Below, in pieces: positions 24,156 through 33,944 of a stretch of 64,000 bases of DNA. Each line of letters begins with the position of its first letter. Position 1 is the first letter of the stretch. A program made the position numbers and the translations under genes. The notes beneath the pieces were generated by a model. The model made no database searches and was not told the DNA's origin. It saw nothing but the letters and a program-made list of their open reading frames with translations. Where the stretch lies: positions 124,001 to 188,000 of the forward strand of contig NZ_JBNUPE010000001.1 in NCBI RefSeq assembly GCF_050409585.1, read 5' to 3'. This DNA comes from Facklamia sp050409585 (GTDB lineage Bacteria; Bacillota; Bacilli; Lactobacillales; Aerococcaceae).

Positions 24156-26669
24156 CTATTCCTCTGAATTTTCTATTGAATTATCAGATTCCGACATATC
24201 TTCTTCTGTATTTTCTTCATTTTTTTCAATGACAACAATTTTATCAACGATAGAATCATCATCTAATCGAATAACCTTAACTCCCAAGGTATCTCTTGAA
24301 GCGGTTGAAATCGAATCGATATGAACACGAATGACGACTCCTTCATTGGTCATGATTAGTAAATCTTCATCACCATCAACAGTGACTAAACCAGCTAATT
24401 TACCACTCTTTTGAGAGATATTAGATGTTTTTACACCTTTACCGCCTCGGTTTTTAATAGCATATTGGTTAGATTCAGTTCGCTTACTGTAACCATTTTC
24501 TGTCACTACAAGAACTTGCTTATCATCATCTAAAATAGCAGCACCAATAACATAATCTCCTGAACGGAGTCTCATACCTCTGACACCTGAGGCTGTCCGA
24601 CCCATATCACGGACATCATTTTCATTAAAGCTAACGGCATAACCATTATTAGAACCAATGATAATATTTTTTTGTCCATCAGTAATTAATACATTCACTA
24701 ACTGATCATTTTCCCTTAATTTAATAGCAATTAAACCATTGGTACGAATGTTATAGTATTCACTTACTAAAGTACGCTTAACGGTCCCATTTTTAGTAAC
24801 AAACAAGAGATGAGTGTCTTCATCATCAGCTTCTCTACGAATATTAACTATATCTCTTACATACTCTTCTTTATCTAAGTTTAAGAGGTTAATAATAGGT
24901 AAGCCCTTCGAAGTTCTTCCATATTGAGGTATATCGTAACCCTTAGCGCGATAAACCTTACCAAAATTAGTGAAAAAGAGGAGGGTATCATGGGTGGAGG
25001 CAGAAACTAAGCTTTGAATGGAATCCTCGTCACTCACTCCCATTCCTTTAACCCCTCTACCACCTCGATTTTGAACACGGAACTCATCTTCAGTCATACG
25101 CTTAATATAACCAGAAGTGGTTAAAGCAATCAAAATATCTTCCTCATCAATTAAATCTTCATCTTCAAGAGACTGAATTTCACCCAATTTGATTTCAGTT
25201 CTTCTTGGATCATTATATTTCTTAAGTATTTCTCTTAATTCATCATGAATAATTTCATAAATTCTTTCTTGAGAAGAAAGTATTTCAGTCAAGCGAACAA
25301 TCAATTCTTGTAAATCTTTTAGCTCGGCATCGATTTTTTCTCGTTCTAATCCAGTTAAGCGAACCAATCGCATATCTAAAATAGATTGTGCTTGAATTTG
25401 CGAAAATTCAAAACGATTAATCAATTCTTGCTTAGCTGTTTCTGAATCGTGGGAAGAACGAATAATAGCAATAATCTCATCAATGACATCTAAGGCTTTT
25501 TGTAGACCTTGTAAAATGTGAGCCCGATCTTCTGCTTTTCCTTTTTCAAATTTAGTCCGTCGCGTAATCACTTCAACTTGATGGGCTAAATATTTTTCAA
25601 GAATTTCTTTTAAATTTAGTGTTTTAGGAACTCCGAAATCAATCGCTAGCATATTAATACCAAAGTTAGTCTGTAAAGGAGTATGTTTATATAAGTTATT
25701 TAGAATAACATGAGCAGAAGCGTCTCGACGTGCTTCAACTACAATCCGCATACCTTCACGACCAGACTCATCAGCAATATAGGAGATACCATCAATTCGC
25801 TTATCACGACCCAATTCAGCAATTCTTTCAACTAATTTAGCTTTATTTACACCATAAGGTAATTCTTTAATAATAATTCGCTCACGGTCTTGATTATTAC
25901 CAAAGTATTCAATTTCAACTTTACCGCGAATTGTGATTTTTCCTTTACCTGTCCGATAAGCTTGGCGAATACCTGATTTTCCAACAATAATTCCACCAGT
26001 AGGAAAATCAGGACCCGGTAAAGCTTCCATCAATTCATCCACAGTCGCTTCTGGATTACGCATAAGAATTTGTAAAGCGTCAATGACTTCTTCTAAATTA
26101 TGCGGTGGTATATTAGTTGTCATACCAACTGCAATACCAGAAACTCCATTAACTAAAAGGTTAGGGAAACGACTTGGTAATACAACCGGTTCTTTTTCTT
26201 CTTGAGAATAGTTTTCTTGGAAATCAATTGTATCTTTATTAATATCTCTTAACATTTCTAGAGTGATTTTAGCCATTCTAGCTTCAGTATACCGCATTGC
26301 AGCTGCACCATCACCATCGACTGAACCAAAGTTACCGTGGCCATCAACTAACATTTGGCGGTAGGAGAAGGGTTGCGCCATCCTTACCATGGCTTCATAG
26401 ATTGCAGAATCACCGTGAGGGTGATACTTACCCATAACATCCCCAACAATTCTGGCTGACTTCTTATGTGGTTTATCAGGTGTAACACCTAATTCATTCA
26501 TACCATATAGAATACGACGATGAACAGGTTTTAATCCATCACGAACATCTGGTAGGGCTCTTGCGACAATTACTGACATAGCATAGTCCAAAAATGAATT
26601 ACGCATTTCATCAGGTAAATTGATTTCTTCAAAAGATTGTTTGCTAACATCAAAATGATCTTCCGTCAT
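24156..26669 (-). CDS. gyrA: DNA gyrase subunit A
   Basis: 837 residues. The breakage-reunion domain has the catalytic Tyr in AAAMRYTEAR (about 123); the quinolone-determining region HPHGDSAIYEAM keeps Ser and Glu at the resistance positions, so no classic quinolone-resistance change is seen. The C-terminal beta-pinwheel carries the GyrA box QNRGGRGVKG (about 565), and the protein ends in a long acidic tail. 24 bases downstream of gyrB, cotranscribed. Confidence 0.98.
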   Translation of the reverse strand: MTEDHFDVSKQSFEEINLPDEMRNSFLDYAMSVIVARALPDVRDGLKPVHRRILYGMNELGVTPDKPHKKSARIVGDVMGKYHPHGDSAIYEAMVRMAQPFSYRQMLVDGHGNFGSVDGDGAAAMRYTEARMAKITLEMLRDINKDTIDFQENYSQEEKEPVVLPSRFPNLLVNGVSGIAVGMTTNIPPHNLEEVIDALQILMRNPEATVDELMEALPGPDFPTGGIIVGKSGIRQAYRTGKGKITIRGKVEIEYFGNNQDRERIIIKELPYGVNKAKLVERIAELGRDKRIDGISYIADESGREGMRIVVEARRDASAHVILNNLYKHTPLQTNFGINMLAIDFGVPKTLNLKEILEKYLAHQVEVITRRTKFEKGKAEDRAHILQGLQKALDVIDEIIAIIRSSHDSETAKQELINRFEFSQIQAQSILDMRLVRLTGLEREKIDAELKDLQELIVRLTEILSSQERIYEIIHDELREILKKYNDPRRTEIKLGEIQSLEDEDLIDEEDILIALTTSGYIKRMTEDEFRVQNRGGRGVKGMGVSDEDSIQSLVSASTHDTLLFFTNFGKVYRAKGYDIPQYGRTSKGLPIINLLNLDKEEYVRDIVNIRREADDEDTHLLFVTKNGTVKRTLVSEYYNIRTNGLIAIKLRENDQLVNVLITDGQKNIIIGSNNGYAVSFNENDVRDMGRTASGVRGMRLRSGDYVIGAAILDDDKQVLVVTENGYSKRTESNQYAIKNRGGKGVKTSNISQKSGKLAGLVTVDGDEDLLIMTNEGVVIRVHIDSISTASRDTLGVKVIRLDDDSIVDKIVVIEKNEENTEEDMSESDNSIENSEE

Positions 26670-26693
26670 GACTAACTCCTTTCAAGGGTAATT

Positions 26694-28628
26694 CTATACA
26701 TCCAAGTTACGTACATAGACTGCATTTGTTTCAATAAAGACACGACGGGGTTCTACTTCTTCTCCCATCAACATAGACATCACTGCATCCGCTTCTACTG
26801 CATCATCAACAGTCACTCGCTGCATCCGACGATTTTCAGGATTCATAGTTGTTTCCCAAAGTTGATCTTCATTCATTTCTCCAAGACCTTTATACCTTTG
26901 TAATGAATACTTAGTATTTGGATTTTCTTTTTCCCATTGGAGTAATTGCTCATGTGTATCTAAATAAATCTCTTTTTTACCAACTTTTAATTTATAGAGT
27001 GGCGGAAGTGCAATATAAACATAGCCTGCATCAATCAAAGGACGCATATAGCGGAAAATAAGCGTTAATAATAACGTACGAATATGCGCACCATCGACAT
27101 CTGCATCGGTCATAATGATTAGTTTATGATAACGGGCTTTGCTCACATCAAATTCTGCTCCAAAACCAGTGCCCATGGCAGTAAATAGCGAGCGAATTTC
27201 AATGTTACTCAATATACGCTCCATTGAGGCCTTTTCAACATTTAAGATTTTCCCTCTAATTGGTAAAATAGCCTGATACATTCTTGAACGGCCTTGTTTA
27301 GCCGAACCACCTGCTGAATCTCCCTCGACAATAAATAGTTCGCATTTTTCTGCGTCTTTAGAAGAACAATCCGCTAATTTACCAGGTAAGTTTGCGATTT
27401 CTAAACCGGATTTACGACGGGTCATCTCCCTAGCTCGCTTGGCAGCCATTCGTGCTTTTGAAGCTAGAATTCCTTTATCTAAAATCAAACGTGCAACTTT
27501 AGGATTTTCCAATAAAAATGTTTCAAAATGTTGAGAGAAAAGGCGATCTGTTACAGTTCGTACTTCAGAATTCCCTAATTTTGTCTTAGTTTGACCTTCA
27601 AATTGAGGATCTGGATGTTTAACCGAAATAACAGCTGTCAGACCTTCACGAGTATCCTCTCCAGATAAGTTATCATCACCATCTTTAAGTAAGTTATTTT
27701 TACGACCATAGTCATTAATAACCCGTGTTAAAGCTGTTTTAAAACCTGATTCATGTGTTCCTCCTTCATAAGTGTGAATATTATTAGCAAAAGACAGTAA
27801 ATTTAATTGGTAAGCATCTGTATATTGTAGAGCGATTTCAACAGCAATACCATCTTGTTCACCTTCAATATAGATTGGTTCATCAAAAATTAATCCCTTG
27901 TCTTCATTAAGATAAGAAACGTATGATTTAATTCCACCATCAAATAAATAACTATCATCAGCTTCGCGATCCATCCGTCGATCTTGTAAAGAAATGCGTA
28001 AACCTTTATTTAAGAAAGCTAGCTCATGGATACGCTCATTTAATATTTCATACTTAAAATCCGTTGTTTCAGTAAAGATTGACGGATCCGGTACAAAATT
28101 AACTTTAGTACCTGTTTCCGTTGCTTCTCCAACCACCTTTAACTCAGATACAATAGCTCCTCTTTCAAACTTAATTTGATGAACTTTTCCATTACGTGAA
28201 ACCTCCACTGATAGTTCGCTTGATAAAGCATTCACAACAGAGGCTCCTACACCATGGAGACCACCTGAAACTTTATAACCGCCACCACCAAACTTGCCAC
28301 CCGCATGCAAAACGGTGTAAACCGTTTCAACAGCAGGTCTGCCTGTTTTAGACTGAATATCGATCGGGATTCCACGACCATCATCTGTTACCGAAATAGA
28401 ACCATTCGCTTCTATGACTACTTCAATTTGACTACAATAGCCAGCTAAAGCTTCATCAATAGAATTATCAACAATTTCCCAAACTAAATGATGTAATCCA
28501 GTACTCGCAGTAGATCCAATATACATTCCTGGTCGTTTACGGACAGCTTCCAATCCTTCTAATACTTGGATTTGTTCAGCATCATATTGGGGTTGAGTTA
28601 CATTTTTCTTGTCGTTATTTTCTGCCAT
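26694..28628 (-). CDS. gyrB: DNA gyrase subunit B
   Basis: 644 residues. GHKL ATPase motifs VDNSIDEALAG (about 52), DDGRGIPID and GLHGVGASVVNAL; TOPRIM metal motifs EGDSAGGSAKQGR (about 430) and DADVDGAHIRTLL (about 504). Ten bases downstream of recF. Confidence 0.98.
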   Translation of the reverse strand: MAENNDKKNVTQPQYDAEQIQVLEGLEAVRKRPGMYIGSTASTGLHHLVWEIVDNSIDEALAGYCSQIEVVIEANGSISVTDDGRGIPIDIQSKTGRPAVETVYTVLHAGGKFGGGGYKVSGGLHGVGASVVNALSSELSVEVSRNGKVHQIKFERGAIVSELKVVGEATETGTKVNFVPDPSIFTETTDFKYEILNERIHELAFLNKGLRISLQDRRMDREADDSYLFDGGIKSYVSYLNEDKGLIFDEPIYIEGEQDGIAVEIALQYTDAYQLNLLSFANNIHTYEGGTHESGFKTALTRVINDYGRKNNLLKDGDDNLSGEDTREGLTAVISVKHPDPQFEGQTKTKLGNSEVRTVTDRLFSQHFETFLLENPKVARLILDKGILASKARMAAKRAREMTRRKSGLEIANLPGKLADCSSKDAEKCELFIVEGDSAGGSAKQGRSRMYQAILPIRGKILNVEKASMERILSNIEIRSLFTAMGTGFGAEFDVSKARYHKLIIMTDADVDGAHIRTLLLTLIFRYMRPLIDAGYVYIALPPLYKLKVGKKEIYLDTHEQLLQWEKENPNTKYSLQRYKGLGEMNEDQLWETTMNPENRRMQRVTVDDAVEADAVMSMLMGEEVEPRRVFIETNAVYVRNLDV

Positions 28629-28638
28629 TTGTATCCTC

Positions 28639-29748
28639 CTATTGAACTTTACCTTTACTTATATGTCTTATTGAAGAATTTTTTAGCTCTTGAATATGAA
28701 TATTTTCAATACTAGCTGTGGTTAAAATTGTTTGAACTTTCCCTTCGATTTTACTCATCAAAATAAATTGACGATGATCATCTAACTCGGACAGAACATC
28801 ATCTAATAAAAGAACTGGATAATCTTGATCAATTGTATAAAATAAATCCAATTCAGCTAACTTTAAACTAAGAACAACTGTTCGTTGTTGGCCTTGTGAG
28901 GCAAATTGCTGAGCTGAATTTCCATTAATATTAAAAATTAAATCGTCTCGATGAGGTCCATATATGGTAGCTCCTTGATGGATTTCCCTTTGAATAGACA
29001 ATTTGAACAATTCACTCATTTGATCTTTAATTAAATCAATCTTCTCATAATCAAGTTTAGAAGAGGAAGACTTATAGACCATTGATAAGCTATCTCTTTC
29101 ATTAGAAAGTTCATAATGAATCGGGTGAGCCATTGCTTCTAAATCTTTAACAAATTGCAAACGATATTTAATTACTTGGCTTCCTGCATCAATTAGCTGA
29201 TCAGTTAAGATGTCTAAATAAACTGGATCATAAGTATGTTTTTCACGCGCTTGCTTTAAATAAGCATTTCTTTGTTTAAGTAAGCGATGATATTCTAATA
29301 AATTTTGTAGGTAGATGGGATGGGTTTGACCGAGTTCTGTATCTAAAAACTTTCTTCTTAGACTTGGAGAACCCTTAACTAATTGCATGTCTTCAGGAGA
29401 AAAGAGGATAACATTTAATTTACCTATAAATTGAGAAAGTCTCTTTTGATCGAGGTGATTGTATTTAGCAATCTTACCCTTATCATTTAATATGATTTCT
29501 AAAGGAAATTGAGAGTTTTTAGTGGTTATTTGGCCGACTATCTTTGCATAATCTTCTTCCCAACTAATCATTTCTTGATCATGATTGGTTCGATGACTTT
29601 TAGCCAAAGACAACAAAAAAATGGCCTCAAGGATGTTAGTTTTTCCTTGGGCATTTTCACCAGCTAAAATAGTTAGACCGTCATGAAAATCAATCGAAAG
29701 CTCTTTATAGTTCCTAAAATTGGTTAAATTTAATTCTTTTATTTTCAT
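28639..29748 (-). CDS. recF: DNA replication and repair protein RecF
   Basis: 369-residue SMC-like ATPase that helps load RecA at gaps. Walker A GENAQGKTN (30-38), signature SQGQQRTVVLSLKLAEL (about 300), Walker B VLLLDDVLSELD (about 325). Follows yaaA by 8 bases. Confidence 0.97.
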   Translation of the reverse strand: MKIKELNLTNFRNYKELSIDFHDGLTILAGENAQGKTNILEAIFLLSLAKSHRTNHDQEMISWEEDYAKIVGQITTKNSQFPLEIILNDKGKIAKYNHLDQKRLSQFIGKLNVILFSPEDMQLVKGSPSLRRKFLDTELGQTHPIYLQNLLEYHRLLKQRNAYLKQAREKHTYDPVYLDILTDQLIDAGSQVIKYRLQFVKDLEAMAHPIHYELSNERDSLSMVYKSSSSKLDYEKIDLIKDQMSELFKLSIQREIHQGATIYGPHRDDLIFNINGNSAQQFASQGQQRTVVLSLKLAELDLFYTIDQDYPVLLLDDVLSELDDHRQFILMSKIEGKVQTILTTASIENIHIQELKNSSIRHISKGKVQ

Positions 29749-29756
29749 AAGCTATC

Positions 29757-29981
29757 TTATTGATCTACGACATCTACTATTAATTCATCCTGAACAAACT
29801 CCACACGGTCTCCAGGATATAATTTTTTTCCTCGTCGATTTTCTGATTCGCCATTTAAATAGACAGTAAATTCACCTAAGTACCATTTAGCCATTCCACC
29901 ACTGGATATTAAATCTACTATTTTTAATAATTGGCCGAGTGTTACATGGTCACTATCTATTTTGACTTTTTTATGTTCCAT
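29757..29981 (-). CDS. yaaA: S4-domain RNA-binding protein YaaA
   Basis: 74 residues forming one S4-like domain (TLGQLLKIVDLISSGGMAKWY, then NRRGKKLYPGDRVEF). A constant gene between dnaN and recF in Firmicutes; its precise role is not established, ribosome-related RNA binding is likely. Confidence 0.93.
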   Translation of the reverse strand: MEHKKVKIDSDHVTLGQLLKIVDLISSGGMAKWYLGEFTVYLNGESENRRGKKLYPGDRVEFVQDELIVDVVDQ

Positions 29982-30135
29982 TTGGCCACCTCATTAGTAA
30001 TTTATTAGATTCATTATACTACTAAATAGCTTAAATCTCAAATTTTTGGCGAAAAAATGCCATTTTAAATAAATTTGACCTTCAGAGTATAAAAAGCTTA
30101 TTTAAGTTAAATTAGGCTTAAATGCTAAATAATGG

Positions 30136-30167
30136 CAAAAAATAAGCAGGTCGTTTATTAGACCCGC
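30136..30167 (-). terminator. terminator after dnaN
   Basis: Minus-strand stem GCGGGTC (30161-30167)/GACCTGC (30146-30152), one G-T wobble, followed by TTATTTTTT. It separates dnaAN from yaaA-recF-gyrBA. The rest of 30000-30140 is AT-rich without recognisable features. Confidence 0.7.
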
Positions 30168-30176
30168 TAAAAAGTT

Positions 30177-31325
30177 TTAATGTGTACGAACTGGTGTTAA
30201 TAATTGCAGTAAATCATTGTGGGGTAATTCACTCTTTACACTTGGTGTTATAAGCATTGGACGAACTGCTGAATTAAATTGAATGGTAATTTCTATATCG
30301 CCAAAAGATCTTAAAGCTTCTTTCATATAGTCAGGGTTGAATGAAATCTGAAGCTCTTCACCATTTGAGGAAACAAATTGAATTTCTTCTGCCACATTCC
30401 CTATTTCATTTCCTTTTACAAATAACTCGATATGGTCTGTTTGAATATCTAATTGGACAATATTATTTTTTCCTTCATGTGACATTAAAGAGGCCCGTTC
30501 AATTGCTTGCAGAAAATCAGCCGCATTTAAGACGATTTCTGTTTCAGATGAATTAGGAATTAACCGATCAGTAGCAGGGTAATTACCCTCCAGTAAGCGT
30601 GAATAAATTGTTATGTTTTCGAAAGTAAAAATAATTTGTTGATTCGATATAGTCATCATTAAATCAGCATTATCAGGAACTATTCTAGCCAATTCAATCA
30701 TTGTTTTTTTAGGAACAGTGATTGCTTCTAAATGATGCGAATTCTCAGTTAATTTTAAAGGAATTTCTCTTTGGCTTAAACGATGGCTATCTGTTGCCAC
30801 TCCCACTAAGTAATCTTTTTCTAGCATTAAGTGAAGTCCTGTTAAAATTGGACGTGATTCTTGATTAGAAGCTGCAAAAATAGTCTGATGAATCATATTT
30901 TTAAAAGTAAGTGTTGGAAGTTGAATTTGATGATCTAGGTCAATAATAGGCAAACGAGGATACTCATTTCCATCAATACCAACAATTTGGAATTTTGCAT
31001 TACCAGATTGAATAGTTGCTTTAAATTGATCATCTACACTCACTATTACCTCATCTTGTGGTAATTTTTTAATAATTTCATTTAATAAACGTGCAGGTAA
31101 TACAATTTGGCCTGTTTCTTCAATTTGTAAATTAGCTAAGGGTTCATCAACTGAAATATGACTTTCGATAGATATATCAGCATCGCTACCTATTAAAGTC
31201 ATTCCATTACTATCTAAAGATAATTTAATTCCATATAGAATGTTAATGGTTGTTTTAGAAGGAATAGCTCTTTGAACATTATTTATTTGTTGAGTAAAAG
31301 CAGATCGGTTAATTGTAAATTTCAT
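30177..31325 (-). CDS. dnaN: DNA polymerase III beta subunit (sliding clamp)
   Basis: 382 residues in three clamp folds; family landmarks are MKFTINRSAFTQQINNVQRAIPSKTTI at the N-terminus (1-27, shown here only as position), DSHRLSQREI near 198 and the C-terminal MLITPSV and LLTPVRTH. Ring-shaped processivity factor for the replicase. Immediately downstream of dnaA; a DnaA box lies in the spacer. Confidence 0.98.
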   Translation of the reverse strand: MKFTINRSAFTQQINNVQRAIPSKTTINILYGIKLSLDSNGMTLIGSDADISIESHISVDEPLANLQIEETGQIVLPARLLNEIIKKLPQDEVIVSVDDQFKATIQSGNAKFQIVGIDGNEYPRLPIIDLDHQIQLPTLTFKNMIHQTIFAASNQESRPILTGLHLMLEKDYLVGVATDSHRLSQREIPLKLTENSHHLEAITVPKKTMIELARIVPDNADLMMTISNQQIIFTFENITIYSRLLEGNYPATDRLIPNSSETEIVLNAADFLQAIERASLMSHEGKNNIVQLDIQTDHIELFVKGNEIGNVAEEIQFVSSNGEELQISFNPDYMKEALRSFGDIEITIQFNSAVRPMLITPSVKSELPHNDLLQLLTPVRTH

Positions 31326-31459
31326 AATTTTCTCCTTTATAAATAATTATTATATATCTAAGTAATAATAGTAGGGCTTGTTGATAGAGTGTATAAGTGA
31401 TAAAGAGTTCTACAAACTAGGCTTTAGCATTGTTGATGACTATGTGTAAAGATGATTTT

Positions 31460-31479
31460 TTATAGTAGACTTATCCACA
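31460..31479 (-). other. DnaA box with DnaA-trio-like unwinding sequence
   Basis: Perfect DnaA box TTATCCACA (31471-31479 on +) in the dnaA-dnaN spacer. Read on the minus strand the box is followed by GT and CTACTATAA, which corresponds to two or three DnaA-trio units next to an AT-rich stretch. In B. subtilis the unwinding element lies in this same spacer. Confidence 0.6.
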
Positions 31480-31483
31480 TTCT

Positions 31484-32824
31484 TTATTCTAGCATCTGTT
31501 TGATTGTTGCAATTTCATGTTTGAGGGTAGTATTACTTTTAAGATCTTCAGAGATTTTTTCATAAGCATGGATAACCGTCGTATGGTTTTTATTACCGAA
31601 AGCTTCACCAATTTTAGGAAAAGATAGTTCTGTTAATTCACGTGTAAGATACATAGCAATTTGACGAGCAGTAACGATTTCTTTGTTCCTTTTCTTTCCT
31701 TTAATTTGTTCAGTGGATATTTTATAAAATTGACTACAAGTAGAAATGATAGATTCGGCATCAATTACCTTTTCTTTTTGCTCTCCAAAAATAGAAGAGA
31801 GAGCTTCTGCGGCTAAATGACTTGTAATTTCTTTGCCCTCTATAGCTGCATAGGCAAAAACTCTCATTAAAGCTCCTTCTAATTCACGTATGTTTGTATC
31901 TACATTATTAGCGATATATGTGAGAGTTTCAGAATCAATATCCAATCGATTATTTGCAGCCTTTTTTCTAAGGATAGCGATACGAGTTTCCAAATCAGGA
32001 GGGGTAATGTCGGTTGATAATCCCCATTTGAATCGTGAAATAAGCCTTTCCTCGAGATTATCAATATTATTTGGTAAACGGTCTGAAGTTAAAATAATTT
32101 GTTTATTATTATTATAAAGTTCGTTAAAGGTATGGAAAAATTCTTCTTGAGTGGCATCTTTTTTCGATAAAAATTGAATATCATCGATCAATAAGACATC
32201 TATTTCACGATACATTTCCCTAAATTTTTTTTGAGAACCGTTTTGAATACTGGTAATAAAATCATTAACAAAAGATTCACTGGTTGCATATTTAATTTTA
32301 GTAGAAGGGTTTTTACGTAGGATATCGTTACCTATAGCTTGCATTAAATGAGTTTTTCCTAAACCTACACCACCATAAATTAAAAAGGGATTGTAAGTTT
32401 TTCCTGGACCATCACTCACTGCCAGAGCAGCTCCTGCAGCCATTTTATTATCTTCACCAATCACAAAGTTTTCAAAGGTATAAGAAGGATTTAATTTTGA
32501 GTCAGAAAAGCTTGGAAGACTATCTGTCTCTCCTTGCTTATCAATCGATTTCGAAAGCATGGGTTCATTTTGCTTGCTTTGATAAATTATAAATTGAGGT
32601 TCATATTCAATACCATATCGTTCACGACTATATTGCAATATATAGTTTACCAAATGATTTTCCCAATATTTTTTAGTCATCGGATTAGGAACTGCAATCG
32701 TAATTGATTGATTACCAATTCGAGTAGGGATTGAAGGTTCAACCCAGGATCGATAGGAAGAAGTGGACAGGATTTCTTTTAAATAATCTTGAACTCCTTG
32801 CCAAAAAAGATCTTTTTCATCCAT
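31484..32824 (-). CDS. dnaA: chromosomal replication initiator protein DnaA
   Basis: 446 residues, all four domains: domain I (1-80), linker (80-110), AAA+ domain with Walker A GGVGLGKTH (about 151) and Walker B LLIDDIQFLSKKD (about 210), and DNA-binding domain IV with the signature AFGNKNHTTVIHAYEKI (about 415). DnaA-ATP opens oriC. A DnaA box overlaps its own predicted -35, fitting autoregulation. Confidence 0.99.
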   Translation of the reverse strand: MDEKDLFWQGVQDYLKEILSTSSYRSWVEPSIPTRIGNQSITIAVPNPMTKKYWENHLVNYILQYSRERYGIEYEPQFIIYQSKQNEPMLSKSIDKQGETDSLPSFSDSKLNPSYTFENFVIGEDNKMAAGAALAVSDGPGKTYNPFLIYGGVGLGKTHLMQAIGNDILRKNPSTKIKYATSESFVNDFITSIQNGSQKKFREMYREIDVLLIDDIQFLSKKDATQEEFFHTFNELYNNNKQIILTSDRLPNNIDNLEERLISRFKWGLSTDITPPDLETRIAILRKKAANNRLDIDSETLTYIANNVDTNIRELEGALMRVFAYAAIEGKEITSHLAAEALSSIFGEQKEKVIDAESIISTCSQFYKISTEQIKGKKRNKEIVTARQIAMYLTRELTELSFPKIGEAFGNKNHTTVIHAYEKISEDLKSNTTLKHEIATIKQMLE

Positions 32825-32860
32825 TCATTTCACCTCGAATAAGTTAATATAGTTAAGATT

Positions 32861-32888
32861 ATTGTAACATATTTAGAGTTTTCCACAA
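32861..32888 (-). promoter_or_regulatory. dnaA promoter overlapped by a DnaA box
   Basis: Minus strand TTGTGG (32883-32888), 16 bases, TACAAT (32861-32866). The -35 is inside the near-perfect DnaA box at 32879-32887. Confidence 0.55.
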
Positions 32889-33240
32889 GTTGAGAATGTG
32901 TAAAAAGCTCTATCCACATACTCACATTTAAGTTATCCACATGTGAATTAAATGTGTGGATAAAAAAGTAGTTAAGTAAACATTAAGTAGATTTGTGCAA
33001 AAGAAAAAAATAACAATTCCTATGCCATCAACTTCCTTAAAGGTTTAAATAATGTTTTTAACAGAGTTTGTGGATAAAACAATATTTATTAACAAGCTTA
33101 GAAAATGTGGATAATTTTATCCTCTAGTTTGTTAAAAGAAGTTTATTTTTTTAGGGTTTGTTTAAAAATTGTGGATAAGTTGTTGACAATTGTTAAGATT
33201 TTACATCGATTGAGATATTTAATAGAATATTAAAAAACAC

Positions 33241-33268
33241 TTGACTTTAAAGGAGTCATTCTTATAAA
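33241..33268 (+). promoter_or_regulatory. rpmH promoter
   Basis: TTGACT (33241-33246), 16 bases, TATAAA (33263-33268), 45 bases upstream of the rpmH start. Confidence 0.6.
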
Positions 33269-33312
33269 CTATTCTAGTATTGTTTATATTTAGCAACAAG
33301 GAGGTGTATTGC

Positions 33313-33450
33313 ATGACTAAGAGAACATACCAACCTAAAAAACGTCAACGTAGTAAAGAACACGGTTTTCGTAAACGCATGTCAACAAAAAATGGACGTC
33401 GTGTATTAAGCAAGCGCCGCTTAAAAGGACGCAAAAAGTTAACTGCATAA
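33313..33450 (+). CDS. rpmH: 50S ribosomal protein L34
   Basis: 45 residues, one longer than the usual 44 because of an extra Thr after the initiator (MTKRTYQPKK). Core HGFRKRMSTKNGRRVL is the L34 signature and almost every third residue is Lys or Arg. AAGGAGGTG lies upstream. First gene on the right side of oriC, the classic position, followed by rnpA. Confidence 0.97.
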   Translation: MTKRTYQPKKRQRSKEHGFRKRMSTKNGRRVLSKRRLKGRKKLTA

Positions 33451-33454
33451 TTTT

Positions 33455-33482
33455 GAGGCTTCCAAGTGAGGCCTTTTTTTTA
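33455..33482 (+). terminator. weak terminator/attenuator after rpmH
   Basis: AGGCT/GGCCT short stem (33456-33475) followed by eight T. It would reduce, not abolish, read-through into rnpA. Confidence 0.5.
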
Positions 33483-33563
33483 TAAAATAAAGAGAGAGAT
33501 TCCAATTATTCTTATTTTTGATATAATATTATGAGGACTCTAAAACATCGGAGTGATAGTCTA

Positions 33564-33944
33564 ATGAAAAAAGAATATCGAGTAAAAAGTGATAAGGATT
33601 TTCAAAGAGTCTTTCATCAAGGAAACTCTACAGCAAACCGTCAACTGGTTATTTATACCTATTCAAAACCAGGTCAAAAACATTTTCGTGTCGGTTTGTC
33701 AGTAAGTAAAAAGTTAGGTAATGCAGTTTTTAGAAATCAAATAAAACGCTATTTAAGACAAGCCTTGCATGAGGTGGAAGATATGGTTATTCCTGAAGTT
33801 GATTTTCTATTGATTGCTCGTAAGGATATTTGTGATAAGGATTTAAAGCAAATAAAGAAATCGATTATTCACGTTATGAAGAAAGCTAAAATTATCCAAC
33901 CATTATTTAAACTAGAAAAATCTGGAGGTCGTAATGAGCAATAA
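33564..33944 (+). CDS. rnpA: ribonuclease P protein component
   Basis: 126 residues. The RNR-type signature is in GNAVFRNQIKRYLRQAL (about 50-66), the central cleft includes the FRVGLSVSKKLG strand. Works with RNase P RNA to mature tRNA 5' ends. Start taken at ATG 33564 (GGAGTG 10 bases upstream) instead of the in-frame ATG at 33531 with no site. Its end overlaps yidC by 11 bases. Confidence 0.96.
   Translation: MKKEYRVKSDKDFQRVFHQGNSTANRQLVIYTYSKPGQKHFRVGLSVSKKLGNAVFRNQIKRYLRQALHEVEDMVIPEVDFLLIARKDICDKDLKQIKKSIIHVMKKAKIIQPLFKLEKSGGRNEQ

Larger units (their letters stand above)
32825..33312. other. oriC: oriC (upstream DnaA-box cluster)
   Basis: The 488-base dnaA-rpmH spacer has five perfect DnaA boxes: TTATCCACA at 32933-32941 and its complement TGTGGATAA at 32955-32963, 33069-33077, 33106-33114 and 33170-33178. 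One-mismatch boxes are at 32879-32887 and 32910-32918. The spacer is strongly AT-rich. All long gene blocks diverge from here, as expected for leading-strand orientation. Together with the dnaA-dnaN box it forms a bipartite origin. Confidence 0.95.

Noticed and set aside
28188..28203. Partial parS-like sequence around ACGTGAAACC in gyrB
   Set aside because: Only 11 of 16 positions match and the sequence is coding.
31635..31650. parS-like sequence around TTCACGTG in dnaA
   Set aside because: 12 of 16 positions, asymmetric arms and inside coding sequence.
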